Shown: positions 44,540-53,666, counted from the stretch's first letter. The stretch: 64,000 nucleotides of DNA from Paenibacillus solani (GCF_001277345.1 NZ_LIUT01000001.1:3150430-3214429); one strand, 5' to 3'. Made by a program: numbers and translations. The notes: generated by a model from the letters alone, not told the origin.

Positions 44540-45382
44540 TTAATCGCGATTGCTATCAGAAGATGTAAGCAGTCGGATATTCTCCCCAATCTGATCAAAC
44601 ATTCTAACGATGATCAATAAGCAAAGTCCCGGGAAGAACGCCAACCACCACATCCCTGAAGACAAGTATTTCATGGACTCGGACAGAATGATGCCGATCG
44701 CGGGCTCATGCGGAGACAAACCTAAACCGATAAACGTCACAGCCGCCTCATGCAAAATAACATGGGGAAACAACAGCATGAAGCCGACCAAAAATTGCGG
44801 GATGACATGGGGGACTATATGATGCAAGGCAATCCACCAGCGGCTTTTCCCCATCCGCCGAGACACCTGGACATAATCCGCAGACCGAATCTGCATAACC
44901 TCTGCCCGAATGACCCTCGCCAGACTCGGCCAGTGGGTCAATGTTAATCCGATAACGATCCCTTTGAACCCCCCGCCTAATGTAAAAGCGATTAGAATCA
45001 GGGTGACAAGGTGAGGAACACTTAGAAACAGATCAATGCACCAAGAAATAAGCCGGTCAGCCCTCTTGCCCATGGTTGCCGCTGCCATCCCCAGGAACAT
45101 TGCAATTGAGGCACTTCCAAGCGCCCCGATTAATCCAACACCTATACTTAGAGTAAGCCCCATGATTGTGCGTGTAAACATATCTCGTCCTAGCCAATCC
45201 GTACCGAAGAGATGCTCCAGTGAAGGTGGAGAATTCCGATCCGTCAGGTTCGTTACTATCCTTCCTTCGTCGAGGAATAAACCTCCTATGATGACAAGCG
45301 CAAGTAACAAAGCGGCCAGGATAATCTTCGCAAGCGCCCATTGCTTATGATTCAGAGGGAATTTCTTCGGCATGGTATTCAT
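44540..45382 (-). CDS. Nickel/peptide-type ABC transporter permease, NikC/OppC-like
   Basis: 280 residues, six helices, with the LFGTDWLGRDMFTRTIMGLT segment characteristic of OppC/NikC permeases and the EAA-type loop RVIRAEVMQIRSADYVQVSR. It overlaps the NikB-like gene by 4 bp (ATGA), so it is coupled. It forms the membrane channel with NikB-like. The family handles Ni, metallophore complexes, peptides or opines; the urease neighbourhood favours nickel. Confidence 0.88.
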   Translation of the reverse strand: MNTMPKKFPLNHKQWALAKIILAALLLALVIIGGLFLDEGRIVTNLTDRNSPPSLEHLFGTDWLGRDMFTRTIMGLTLSIGVGLIGALGSASIAMFLGMAAATMGKRADRLISWCIDLFLSVPHLVTLILIAFTLGGGFKGIVIGLTLTHWPSLARVIRAEVMQIRSADYVQVSRRMGKSRWWIALHHIVPHVIPQFLVGFMLLFPHVILHEAAVTFIGLGLSPHEPAIGIILSESMKYLSSGMWWLAFFPGLCLLIIVRMFDQIGENIRLLTSSDSNRD

Positions 45383-46401
45383 ACCTTCCTCCCCTCCCTT
45401 GTTCGTGGATCAAGTACACGATAGCTTATATCAGCAAGTAAGTTTCCTACAAAAACAAATATCGTTGTAAAAATGACAATTCCTAATAACAGCGGAACAT
45501 CTCCCCGTAGTCCTGCTTCTACCGTTGCCTGTCCTAACCCAGGATACGAGAAAACTTGCTCAGCCAATACCGCTCCTCCAAACAACTCACTAAACCCGGC
45601 AAACTGCAGCGTAATAGCAGGCAAGGCTACATTTCGTAAGCCATGTCTCCAGAACAACACCATACCTTGTTTCCCTCTTGCCCTGGCGAATAGAACATAA
45701 TCACTGGCCAGAACGTCAATCAGCTTTTCCCTTGTATGAAGAGCCACATTGGCAATACCGACAATACTAAGGGTCAGCGCCGGCAGAATAAGATGCTGAA
45801 TTCGATCCAGCAATGTTACATCTTCGGCAAGAACACCGGCAGGTACCCCCATGCCAACAGGGAACCATCCCAGCCATACAGCAAAAACGATAAGAACCAG
45901 AAGTCCCATCCAGAAGGTAGGCGTCGAGGCCAGGGTGAAGCAGTACCATTTGATTAAACGATCGATCCAGCTCCCCTTTTTCATAGCTGCTATAATACCC
46001 ATTACAAAACCAATCACGCCTGAGAGAACCCAAGCAGATAACATCAGCGCAAGAGAATTCGTGAATCGTTCACCGATAACCTCCATGACCGGACGGCGAT
46101 AGATCATGGAGGTTCCCATATCACCGGATAGAACGGCAGAACCCCAGTGATAAAACTGCATCATGACAGGCTGGTCCAATCCCCAGTATTCAGTGATTTT
46201 GGCACGCTGTTCAGGGCTAACCTTCAACATGTCCGCGCCGATGTAAGCTTGAATAGGATCAATCGGAGAGTTTTTCACTAACAAAAAGGATATGAAACAG
46301 ATGGCTACCAATAAAGTAACCATCCGAAATCCTTTTCGTAAAATATATATTCCAAGCTTGCGATCTATTAATTTACGCACCTTTATTTCGTCCATTTCCA
46401 T
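45379..46401 (-). CDS. Nickel/peptide-type ABC transporter permease, NikB/OppB-like
   Basis: 340 residues with the family opening FISFLLVKNSPIDPIQAYIG, six helices and the loop HTREKLIDVLASDYVLFARA. The start ATG at 46401 overlaps the binding-protein gene by 19 bp; a GTG at 46380 with AAAGG nearby is an alternative. It pairs with NikC-like. Confidence 0.87.
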   Translation of the reverse strand: MEMDEIKVRKLIDRKLGIYILRKGFRMVTLLVAICFISFLLVKNSPIDPIQAYIGADMLKVSPEQRAKITEYWGLDQPVMMQFYHWGSAVLSGDMGTSMIYRRPVMEVIGERFTNSLALMLSAWVLSGVIGFVMGIIAAMKKGSWIDRLIKWYCFTLASTPTFWMGLLVLIVFAVWLGWFPVGMGVPAGVLAEDVTLLDRIQHLILPALTLSIVGIANVALHTREKLIDVLASDYVLFARARGKQGMVLFWRHGLRNVALPAITLQFAGFSELFGGAVLAEQVFSYPGLGQATVEAGLRGDVPLLLGIVIFTTIFVFVGNLLADISYRVLDPRTREGRKV

Positions 46402-48005
46402 TCTACGATATTATCGGTTGCAGGCCAGCCGTGTCCATGAACATGAATCCTTTGATCTCCGATATCCAATCCATCCTTCACAAGGTACAGGTGATTAATA
46501 TTGACTAACCACGCCCAAGCGGCATCACCTTTACCACTGAGGCCCGTAGTCCCATCCCATTGAGCTTTTTTCCAGAACTCAATCGCTTCTTCCTCAGTTT
46601 TCGCATGAAGGGCCTTCTCGAAATATTCATCAACTTTCTTATTCGAATAATAGCCGGTGTTATAATAGTCGATCCCTGCGGTTTCACTGCTGTAAATATT
46701 GTACATTTCCTGCGGATCATGGCTTCCCCAGCCCATCATTACAGGGCTTGAATACATATTCTTGCCGATGACATCCCAGCTTCCGCCCTCTAACTTGATA
46801 TGGATTCCTAGCGGCTTCAGCATATCCGCAACCGATATCGCCAGAGATTGCCTGATGGTATCACTTGCTAAGTAGTACAAAGTGAATTCGGCTTTCAAGG
46901 AATCCTTCTCCCTGATTCCATCCCCGTCAGTGTCCTTCCATCCGGCTTCTTCCAGCAGCTTCTTGGCACCTTCCATGTCTCCATCTTGGATGACAGTTTC
47001 CGGGTTCCACCAAGGAAGACCGTCTACAGAAGTATAAGCTGGCGTTCCCTGTCCTTCCAAGACTCCATCAACCAGGGCTTTACGATCTACAGCCATATCA
47101 ATAGCTTGACGAATGGCTGGGTCTGCAGTGACCTCATTACCAATAGGTAAACCGTCTTCCGTAACACTGCCAGATTTCACATAAGGAAACGCGATTCCAC
47201 GGTTATCAACGGTTTGTACGGATTCCAGCCTCATGCCGGTTACTTTCTGGTTACTAAATGCAGCTGGTATATAAGCAAGATCCACGGTTCCTGCTTGAGC
47301 AGCAGCAAACGCAGCGTCCTCACTTAGGAATAGGAACGTGATCTTTTTGAAATACGACGGTGTATCGTAATATTCCGGATTCGCTTGAACAATTAGCTGC
47401 TGTCCCTTATCCCATTGCACAAGCTGATATGGTCCAGATCCAATGGGATTCTCGGCGTAGTCCTTACCATATGCGTGTTTAGGAACAATTCCGGTTGCTA
47501 TGAGTGTATTAACAAAAGTAGATTGAGGCGCTTTCAACGTAAATTTGACGGTGTAATCATCCACAGCCTCTACTTTACTCATACTATTAAGATCTACAAC
47601 CGAGCCATTGTTAGTTGCTGTTTCAAATGTAAAGACGATGTCAGCAGCCGTTAAGGGCTGACCATCCGAAAATTTAACATCATCGCGGATTTTGACTGTC
47701 CAAACCATTCCATCCTGGTTTACTTCATAGCTTGTTGCAAGATCATTGACTATGTTCAGCTCGTCATCTCTTTTTAGGAGCGTGCTTTGGAACAGCGGCG
47801 AGCCGTAGCGCCCCCAGCCTGTTGTCGGATCAAAGCCTGCTTCGGGTTCAGACCCAAAAGCCAATACCAGCTCGTCCTTTTTCTCTTCCTGACTCGCGTT
47901 ATTTTCTGCATTGTTTCCACCCGGTTTGGAAGAACCACAACCTGCTAGGATAACCATGGACATCAACATCACCAAGGCCATCATTCCAACTAATTTTTTT
48001 CTCAT
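46383..48005 (-). CDS. Substrate-binding lipoprotein of a nickel/peptide-type ABC transporter, NikA-like
   Basis: 540 residues. Lipoprotein signal peptide MRKKLVGMMALVMLMSMVIL then AGC lipobox. The mature protein is a cluster C (family 5) solute-binding protein: FSDGQPLTAADIVFTFE, NPIGSGPYQLVQWDKG, PAIRQAIDMAVDRKALVDGV. The family includes NikA, CntA and peptide/opine binders. The ATG at 48003-48005 has GAGGTGAG upstream; the frame extends ten codons further. It is the first gene of the operon and has a 280-nt leader. Substrate Ni, free or chelated, is inferred from the urease operon only. Confidence 0.88.
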   Translation of the reverse strand: MRKKLVGMMALVMLMSMVILAGCGSSKPGGNNAENNASQEEKKDELVLAFGSEPEAGFDPTTGWGRYGSPLFQSTLLKRDDELNIVNDLATSYEVNQDGMVWTVKIRDDVKFSDGQPLTAADIVFTFETATNNGSVVDLNSMSKVEAVDDYTVKFTLKAPQSTFVNTLIATGIVPKHAYGKDYAENPIGSGPYQLVQWDKGQQLIVQANPEYYDTPSYFKKITFLFLSEDAAFAAAQAGTVDLAYIPAAFSNQKVTGMRLESVQTVDNRGIAFPYVKSGSVTEDGLPIGNEVTADPAIRQAIDMAVDRKALVDGVLEGQGTPAYTSVDGLPWWNPETVIQDGDMEGAKKLLEEAGWKDTDGDGIREKDSLKAEFTLYYLASDTIRQSLAISVADMLKPLGIHIKLEGGSWDVIGKNMYSSPVMMGWGSHDPQEMYNIYSSETAGIDYYNTGYYSNKKVDEYFEKALHAKTEEEAIEFWKKAQWDGTTGLSGKGDAAWAWLVNINHLYLVKDGLDIGDQRIHVHGHGWPATDNIVEWKWTK

Positions 48006-48283
48006 CTGTCTCACCTCATCTTGAAATTCAACCACTCAAAAACCCCTACTTAACCGCAAAGTAAGGGAATAAATGGAAGGCATATACGCCAACCGGTTAT
48101 TCAAACGTAATTCATACCAAGCTACATATAACAGACGTGTCCTTAATATCATTCAGAAGGAGTTGTTATAGGAGATGCTGCAAGTTGTTCCCACCTGGAA
48201 GGCAAACAAAGTTCACAGAGTGAAACGGCGGAAAGAAATGGGGAAGCATAGAGACTACTATGCTTAGGGCGGTGTCCTACACC
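48006..48283 (-). other. Long leader of the nickel-type transporter operon with three hairpins
   Basis: Between the promoter at 48285-48313 and the gene start lie hairpins GGTGT-CCT-ACACC (48271-48283), AAGCATAG/CTATGCTT (48244-48265) and TTCAC/GTGAA (about 48213-48223). There is no open frame. It may be a regulatory leader. I checked for the cobalamin box GCCACTG and did not find it; a NiCo riboswitch could not be confirmed. Confidence 0.4.
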
Positions 48284-48284
48284 T

Positions 48285-48313
48285 ATCTTAATAGCTAATG
48301 TGCGAATAGGCAA
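48285..48313 (-). promoter_or_regulatory. Candidate promoter of the nickel-type transporter operon
   Basis: On the minus strand TTGCCT (48313-48308) and TAAGAT (48290-48285) are spaced 17 bp, each four of six consensus bases. Confidence 0.4.
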
Positions 48314-48442
48314 CTTATATTCACAAGGGGTAGGTCGGACTTCTCATATGTGCTGGCCTGCAACTATTGATAGCTGCGGTTATTGGGCCATTTTACCATA
48401 TCCGAGTATAAATTATATGAAATATGTCACAAGTGGAGGTGT

Positions 48443-48955
48443 TTATGAAGTTTCTTCAATTTCGAAGAAATCTTCTTTATTATTTCTAATATACTCATTC
48501 ACATCTTCTATAAAGTCTCGTGCTAATACCTGATATTCCTTGTAAATAAACTCCGTTATTTCTAATAATTCGGTATCTCTGTCCAGATCTGACGGTGAAG
48601 CTTCTCTCCAACTACCGTCAGCTAATTTGTTCTTCTGGCTAATGACATGTTCCCACTGTTCTAATATACTTAGTAATTCATTTCCCTTGAAAAAACGCAC
48701 ACCTTTTTTTACACCATTCCAAGCTTTCAGGTCACCCATGAAGTACGTGGTGAACCAGTAAAATTCGGATATCGAATTGCTATGATTATGAAATGCGTAA
48801 AATAAATACAAAGCCTGTTGTCCTTCGTTTAGTAAGTTGTACATTTCCGATTTCGCACTAAGATCCCTTCCTCGGATCGACAGTAACATCGGTTGAATAC
48901 ACAACCAGCTTAGGTTATTTTTTTTAAGGTCTTCTTCCTTTATTTTAATTAGCAT
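48443..48955 (-). CDS. Uncharacterised protein, mostly helical
   Basis: 170 residues, no signal peptide or membrane helix, helical with aromatic residues (YLFYAFHNHSNSISEFYWFT) and an acidic tail (NEYIRNNKEDFFEIEETS). I do not recognise the family. AAGGAGAG precedes the ATG. It is the first gene after the nickel-type transporter and stands next to a GNAT gene 12 bp upstream, possibly co-transcribed. Confidence 0.65.
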   Translation of the reverse strand: MLIKIKEEDLKKNNLSWLCIQPMLLSIRGRDLSAKSEMYNLLNEGQQALYLFYAFHNHSNSISEFYWFTTYFMGDLKAWNGVKKGVRFFKGNELLSILEQWEHVISQKNKLADGSWREASPSDLDRDTELLEITEFIYKEYQVLARDFIEDVNEYIRNNKEDFFEIEETS

Positions 48956-48967
48956 TTAACTCTCCTT

Positions 48968-49453
48968 TCATTTCTCTAATTTTTTCCAAAATGTAATTCT
49001 TGAATATCCCTCTGTGAAATAATCCTGCTCGTTCTTTACATTCTCAAAACCTAACCGTTCATAAAATGCTACGGTTCCTTCATTACGTTCGTGCCCTAAT
49101 GTGGTCAGGAAGACTTGCTGTTCCCCTTTGAGCTTCAAATCTTGGCAAATCCATTCTATTAATCGCTGTCCAATCCCTTGTCTTTGCTTGTTCAGACTAA
49201 CAACTACACCAACAATCTCAAATATACTGTCTTCATCATTCCATATGTATCCTGCATGTCCAACGATCTTATCCCCCAAGCGAGCAACATAATAATGTGA
49301 TTGGGATGTTGGAGTTTCTATAAATTGCCTCCATCTGTCCGGATAGCGCTCTATCACCATATCAGGAAATTGGAAGCTGTTCTCTTTCATCAAATGGATA
49401 ACTGCGTCCGCATTTTCGTGCGAAAAAACTTGAATCTCCAACTTACTCACCAC
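48968..49453 (-). CDS. GNAT acetyltransferase
   Basis: 161 residues. Strand EIVGVVVSLNKQRQGIGQRL holds the acetyl-CoA loop (QRQGIGQRLIEWI), and VAFYERLGFENVKNEQDYFT the last helix-strand. Start is uncertain: two GTG codons and a TTG follow AAGG closely. It lies 12 bp before the helical unknown gene. Substrate unknown. Confidence 0.87.
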   Translation of the reverse strand: MVSKLEIQVFSHENADAVIHLMKENSFQFPDMVIERYPDRWRQFIETPTSQSHYYVARLGDKIVGHAGYIWNDEDSIFEIVGVVVSLNKQRQGIGQRLIEWICQDLKLKGEQQVFLTTLGHERNEGTVAFYERLGFENVKNEQDYFTEGYSRITFWKKLEK

Positions 49454-49484
49454 CTTGATTCATGTCTCATGAAATCACGAGCAA

Positions 49485-49991
49485 TTATGCGTTCGTTTCT
49501 CGCGGGGTTGCGGAGGAAAATATTTGAATGGGGCCATCCCAATCTTCTTCTCGGATTACTTGATAACGATTATTTGTATATCTTTCAACGATCTTTCTCC
49601 AAAATTCCTGAGCTGGTTTGTTTGATTCTAATACAGCCACTTTCCATATGCCCTGGAATCTATTAAATAATTCTACTGCTATATATTGTCCAATTCCGTT
49701 TTTGCGATATCTCTTCATAACAAAAAACTCAGCTATCGAATAGATGGTCTCGTCATTATCCGTGGTCCCGAGCTCTCTAACTAAGGCAAAACCAGCTAAA
49801 TTAGTGTTTACCCGAATAAAAAAAGGGTATCTCCCGTCTTCAGTCCAATAATGATCCAAAAACATATATTCATATAATCCATTCTCATTCACATCATCAG
49901 GTTCAAACTCACTAAAATCGTATTGGTATAGTTCCATGAGATTTCGTAAAGTTGATTTTTGTTGGTATGGAGCGGTTTCAATCGTAATCAA
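49485..49991 (-). CDS. GNAT acetyltransferase
   Basis: 168 residues with the N-terminal LRNLMELYQYDFSEFEPDDV found in a Firmicute GNAT subgroup, then FFVMKRYRKNGIGQYIAVEL as acetyl-CoA loop and VLESNKPAQEFWRKIVERY. TTG start at 49989-49991 with AAAGGA upstream. Substrate unknown. Confidence 0.87.
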   Translation of the reverse strand: MITIETAPYQQKSTLRNLMELYQYDFSEFEPDDVNENGLYEYMFLDHYWTEDGRYPFFIRVNTNLAGFALVRELGTTDNDETIYSIAEFFVMKRYRKNGIGQYIAVELFNRFQGIWKVAVLESNKPAQEFWRKIVERYTNNRYQVIREEDWDGPIQIFSSATPRETNA

Positions 49992-50057
49992 CTTGATGTC
50001 ATCCTTTCTTTACTCTGATTGCCCTAAAATTCACGTCCCACAATTGGATCACATCCT

Positions 50058-50465
50058 TTAAAAGCTGCACACCCCTAATAGATGTCCATTCAGATCAACA
50101 AAGTCCATACCTTTTAAAGGCCCGTATTCATTGATCTCACTTACTTCTACGCCATTTTCTTTCAATTGGCTATGCGTATAATAAATATCGCTTGTATAGA
50201 AATTAATAACAGGATGCTTGCGATGATCAAATGAAAATGTTAAAGGAACAATTTCATCAGCTTGAACCAGCGTGATCATCGCTTGGCCTAAAACAATATT
50301 CCCTTGTCCTTCTTTGGGTTGATTCATCGTTACGTTTAATGCAGCATAACCTCCATCATGCCACATGAACTTGCAGCCGAGTTTATTTACATACCAATCT
50401 ATGGATTCTGATATATTCTTCACCGGAATAAAGTTACAGTCAATGCGACTTAAGATATCAGGCAT
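50058..50465 (-). CDS. VOC-superfamily protein (glyoxalase/bleomycin resistance fold)
   Basis: 135 residues from the ATG at 50463-50465 (GAAGGAGA upstream; the longer frame has no site). The paired beta-alpha-beta-beta-beta units are seen: IDCNFIPVKNISESIDWYVN and LGCKFMWHDGGYAALNV, then VINFYTSDIYYTHSQLKENG and MDFVDLNGHLLGVCSF. The last segment is the usual DxxG..GV ending of metal-binding VOC proteins. It may be an enzyme or an antibiotic-binding protein; substrate unknown. Confidence 0.87.
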   Translation of the reverse strand: MPDILSRIDCNFIPVKNISESIDWYVNKLGCKFMWHDGGYAALNVTMNQPKEGQGNIVLGQAMITLVQADEIVPLTFSFDHRKHPVINFYTSDIYYTHSQLKENGVEVSEINEYGPLKGMDFVDLNGHLLGVCSF

Positions 50466-50516
50466 AACTAGTCTCCTTCTATATAATAGATATGACACAA
50501 GTTAAAACGCATCCGT

Positions 50517-51140
50517 TTATCGCTTGATATACCTCATGATGTCTTTGGGTTGCTCAAATCTATAGTTGGCCTTGATCCCCTCATGATCCTTACATCCCCA
50601 GAGAGCTAACCCAAAGTCTATTCCCGCTTCCCTCGCACATTCATAATCATACCGCGTGTCTCCAATATAAATAGCTGTGTTTGGATCAGCATTCGAGATC
50701 TCGATAAATTTCTGCAACGGCTCAGGATGAGGTTTATGCCTTACCGTGTCATCCGCACATACCATATGCGATAAATATTTGGATAATCCAAAAGGGATAA
50801 AATCGTGGAGTAATTCTTCTCTAGTTTTTGAGGTTACAATTCCTAGATTAATATTATTGGAGTTCAACTCCTGTACTAATTCATGAATTCCACGAAATAC
50901 GTGAATAGATCCAAAGTAATCCTTCATGAAAACATTCCAGCGATCATTGGCATGTTCAATATCCGAAATTCCCAATTGGTGCAATGCATCAGCTCCTGGG
51001 ATCCCTAGGACGAATCGCAGATCCTCCATAGCATACTCTTGGTTATAATCAGCTTTTAGCATGGTTTGGAGCGAGCTTAGAACGGCTATTTCAGTATCAA
51101 TTAAAGTTCCATCCACATCAAAAATTATAGTAGAATACAT
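50517..51140 (-). CDS. HAD-family phosphatase, PGP/beta-phosphoglucomutase subgroup
   Basis: 207 residues. HAD motif I DVDGT (8-12, nucleophile Asp8, acid/base Asp10), motif II VTSKT, motif III lysine in RHKPHPEP, motif IV YIGDTRYD. An alpha-helical cap follows motif I (about 15-80), placing it with phosphoglycolate phosphatase-like enzymes. Cytoplasmic; substrate unknown. GAGG precedes the ATG. Confidence 0.92.
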   Translation of the reverse strand: MYSTIIFDVDGTLIDTEIAVLSSLQTMLKADYNQEYAMEDLRFVLGIPGADALHQLGISDIEHANDRWNVFMKDYFGSIHVFRGIHELVQELNSNNINLGIVTSKTREELLHDFIPFGLSKYLSHMVCADDTVRHKPHPEPLQKFIEISNADPNTAIYIGDTRYDYECAREAGIDFGLALWGCKDHEGIKANYRFEQPKDIMRYIKR

Positions 51141-51196
51141 TTCGTTATCCTCCCTCGGTAAAAAGGTAGCAATAACCAGCCATAGGACTGGTTAGG

Positions 51197-51643
51197 CTAT
51201 CGATTTAGTCTCATGTTGATATAGTAGGGCTTGAACCCCATACTCTCCCAGAATTTTCTCCCCACTGGATTGCTCTCCAATACATCTATAAGTATGGTTG
51301 CATTCAGAGGGAATACGTTGAAGATTAATAATTGTATTCCTGTTCTGCCCCATCCTCTTCCACGGTAGCTCTTTCTGATTAGGTATTGCCTAATGTAGAC
51401 TTCTTTTTGGTTTGGATCAAACCCATGCTCTCTTTCACGAAATAATGCATACCCGGCAATCTCATCATTGATGATCAAGAAGACGGCTCTCCAATCATTG
51501 TCTAAAAAACCAGACATTCTATTGTATAACTGAGAGTATGTCATAGGATTCTCACTATTCTCTTCTCTGATCAATTCTTGATTCATTTCGGTGAGCATAT
51601 GTACATCGTCCAAATTCGCTTCTTTAAGTAATAATTGACCCAT
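51197..51643 (-). CDS. GNAT acetyltransferase
   Basis: 148 residues. YLIRKSYRGRGWGRTGIQLL is the acetyl-CoA loop, and VLESNPVGRKFWESMGFKPY the closing helix; the N-terminus LLLKEANLDDVHMLTEMNQE is typical of the group. AGGAGAT precedes the ATG. Substrate unknown. Confidence 0.88.
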   Translation of the reverse strand: MGQLLLKEANLDDVHMLTEMNQELIREENSENPMTYSQLYNRMSGFLDNDWRAVFLIINDEIAGYALFREREHGFDPNQKEVYIRQYLIRKSYRGRGWGRTGIQLLIFNVFPLNATILIDVLESNPVGRKFWESMGFKPYYINMRLNR

Positions 51644-51665
51644 GCTTAATCTCCTATATCTACAA

Positions 51666-51708
51666 AACGACCCAGCCCTTGATGGCTCTCACCTTAGGCT
51701 GGGTCGTT
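51666..51708 (-). terminator. Terminator after the sigma/anti-sigma operon
   Basis: AACGACCCAGCC (51666-51677) and GGCTGGGTCGTT (51697-51708) form a 12-bp perfect stem; TTTTG follows on minus. It lies downstream of the anti-sigma gene. Confidence 0.8.
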
Positions 51709-51788
51709 TCTGTCTGGCTTTCTCCCATAATTATACACTTAATTACTGAAGGACGATAGCTCTAATCCATTACATTCTTAATATCATA

Positions 51789-52982
51789 TTATCGTTTCTC
51801 TTTAGCCGGTTCTGCTTCTGATGGGAAATACTGATCATCTAATATAATAATTCTACCAGTAACTATACCGTGTTCGTCCCTATGGAATATCAGCGCCTCA
51901 TAGGTTTTGCCGTCCCCACTGAAGGAGATGCCTCGATCCGTAAATCCAATTTGCCCATCTTCAAACATGCCTTCAAAGGACATCGTTGCTCTCCGTTCAC
52001 CATAAGTATAAATCAAATTTTTTCCCGAATCATCATAGGTCACTTCTTTTACGGATTCGGCAATGGTCTCACCGATTGTCTCGCCGTCCCGTATTTTGGC
52101 GCGTATATTATCCATCCAGTTTACCCATTCATCTTCCCCTGCTTCTGCAGAATCTTCTTCTGCTGACGTTGGTGCTGCCAATGATTTTAAATATGCTTCT
52201 GCCTTTTCATGATCTGCTTTTGTTACGTCGAATGGGAGATCGAATAACAGCGAGGCGCCGGGATAGTCTTCTCTAGCTTGGATCTCCCCCGTATTTTCGT
52301 CATAAACAAATGCATCATTGCTATAAAATGAAGAGCCGCTGCTGATCGCTAAATATACGCCTTGGTCGGCAAATATTTCAACATCATCGCATGCAATGAG
52401 TCTGTACATGATACCATCTATCACAGTCTCACTGTAACCTCCGTTCATTGAAAGGATGTTAACCTGCCATGGCTTCTGTCCTTTGATCAAGGGCGATATA
52501 AAAAACGAGTCTTTTCCATACTCAGGGTCTGTTGTTGGCGGCATGGGCTTGCCATCCTGTCTGGTAATGGATACGACTGCATAGGTTCTGTCGGGATATA
52601 TCTCCTCAGAAGAGAATTTAAACTCACTAAGGCCTGCTCCGGAAACGAGGCCATGCAATGTAAAATGATAGTCACCCGAAGTTTTCGATTGATTAATCTG
52701 AACCGCATTCTTGCTCTCGAACGCCTCCGCTAACAGCTGATCACTTAAATGCTCAGCGACCTGCTTGGCACTGAAATGCTGAACCGCCGCATAGGCGGAT
52801 ACAGACAGCACTAATAGAAATACAATAGCTAAAAGTCCGACGGACAACCTTTTTCGATACCTAGTCTTCAATTGACGACGCTCCTTTATTTGATCTATTA
52901 ACATTTGATTCAACTCGTCTTCGGGTTCTGCTTCCGAAGCCAAAGATTTCCTGAGTAAATGTTCAAAGTCCATGTCCTTCAT
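51789..52982 (-). CDS. Membrane anti-sigma factor (putative) paired with an ECF sigma factor
   Basis: 397 residues: a cytoplasmic N-terminus (about 1-48), one membrane helix (about 49-66, VGLLAIVFLLVLSVSAYAAV) and a large outside domain with several strands (FSSEEIYPDRTYAVVSITRQ; EALIFHRDEHGIVTGRIIIL). Its ATG overlaps the sigma gene stop by 4 bp, so the two are made together, the usual sign of a sigma/anti-sigma pair. The outside domain resembles DUF4179-type anti-sigma proteins. The signal is unknown. Confidence 0.82.
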   Translation of the reverse strand: MKDMDFEHLLRKSLASEAEPEDELNQMLIDQIKERRQLKTRYRKRLSVGLLAIVFLLVLSVSAYAAVQHFSAKQVAEHLSDQLLAEAFESKNAVQINQSKTSGDYHFTLHGLVSGAGLSEFKFSSEEIYPDRTYAVVSITRQDGKPMPPTTDPEYGKDSFFISPLIKGQKPWQVNILSMNGGYSETVIDGIMYRLIACDDVEIFADQGVYLAISSGSSFYSNDAFVYDENTGEIQAREDYPGASLLFDLPFDVTKADHEKAEAYLKSLAAPTSAEEDSAEAGEDEWVNWMDNIRAKIRDGETIGETIAESVKEVTYDDSGKNLIYTYGERRATMSFEGMFEDGQIGFTDRGISFSGDGKTYEALIFHRDEHGIVTGRIIILDDQYFPSEAEPAKEKR

Positions 52983-53506
52983 GGGGAATCAACCTCCAAT
53001 ATGCTTCTCATTGTTTGGCGAGCCTTGTAAAGCCTGCTCTTTACCGTTCCCTGTGGAATTCTCAGCGCCGAAGCAATCTCCTCCACGGTCATATCCGCTG
53101 TATAAAACATATAAAGAGGAAGCTTCAGCTTATCGTCCAGATGATGTGCAGCATCCTGAATCATGGTCCGAAGTTCGAGCGACAGCACTGCTTCTTCTGG
53201 CGTCGCTTCCTTCGAGATCGATGCCGGCTTGTTTGCCGCCGCTTCATCAAGCACAACCGTCGGCGCAATTCTTTGTCTCCAAGCATGCTTGCGACGATGA
53301 TTTTTGTGCAGACGAACGGCGATCGCTATGAGAAAAGCTTTGGGATTTCTTTCCCCGTCCATCTTATGTCGAAGTTCCACGGCCTTGAGAAATGTTTCTT
53401 GATATAAATCGTCCGTTTCCTCTTTGGTCCCTGTTAACTTGTAGCAAAAACCATAGATCGACTTGCCATGCAGCTGCACAAGCTCAATTAACTCATCAAT
53501 ATCCAA
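52979..53506 (-). CDS. ECF-type RNA polymerase sigma factor
   Basis: 175 residues with region 2 (IYGFCYKLTGTKEETDDLYQ, then ETFLKAVELRHK) and region 4 (LDDKLKLPLYMFYTADMTVE, then IASALRIPQGTVKSRLYKAR). I chose the TTG at 53504-53506 since AAGGAGAAG is 8 nt upstream; the frame's earlier TTG at 53536 lies before that ribosome binding site. Co-transcribed with the membrane anti-sigma protein. Regulon unknown; SigV/SigM-like stress roles are only a guess. Confidence 0.92.
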   Translation of the reverse strand: MDIDELIELVQLHGKSIYGFCYKLTGTKEETDDLYQETFLKAVELRHKMDGERNPKAFLIAIAVRLHKNHRRKHAWRQRIAPTVVLDEAAANKPASISKEATPEEAVLSLELRTMIQDAAHHLDDKLKLPLYMFYTADMTVEEIASALRIPQGTVKSRLYKARQTMRSILEVDSP

Positions 53507-53614
53507 GTAACTTCTCCTTCCTGAATGGCCATTCAACTATATATTGTCATGGCTAGCGAATTGGTTCATCTCTTGAGGGAAAGTCATGTACTTTTCTTCC
53601 CTGAGAATGAAGAA

Positions 53615-53640
53615 GACTCGCTATCAGTAGATAACGAGCC
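53615..53640 (-). terminator. Probable terminator after the SDR gene
   Basis: GACTCGCTATC and GATAACGAGCC pair with one G-T and one mismatch around an AGTA loop; TCTTCTTC follows on minus. Weak T run. Confidence 0.5.
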
Positions 53641-53666
53641 TTTGTGTTCTATGTATTCCTGATTGG

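Noticed and set aside
48006..48442. Cobalamin riboswitch ahead of the transporter operon
   Set aside because: The B12 box was not found on the minus strand; the hairpins do not follow the known fold.
53507..53580. ECF-type autoregulatory promoter before the sigma factor gene
   Set aside because: A GAACC-like -35 is visible, but no CGT-type -10 at the right distance.
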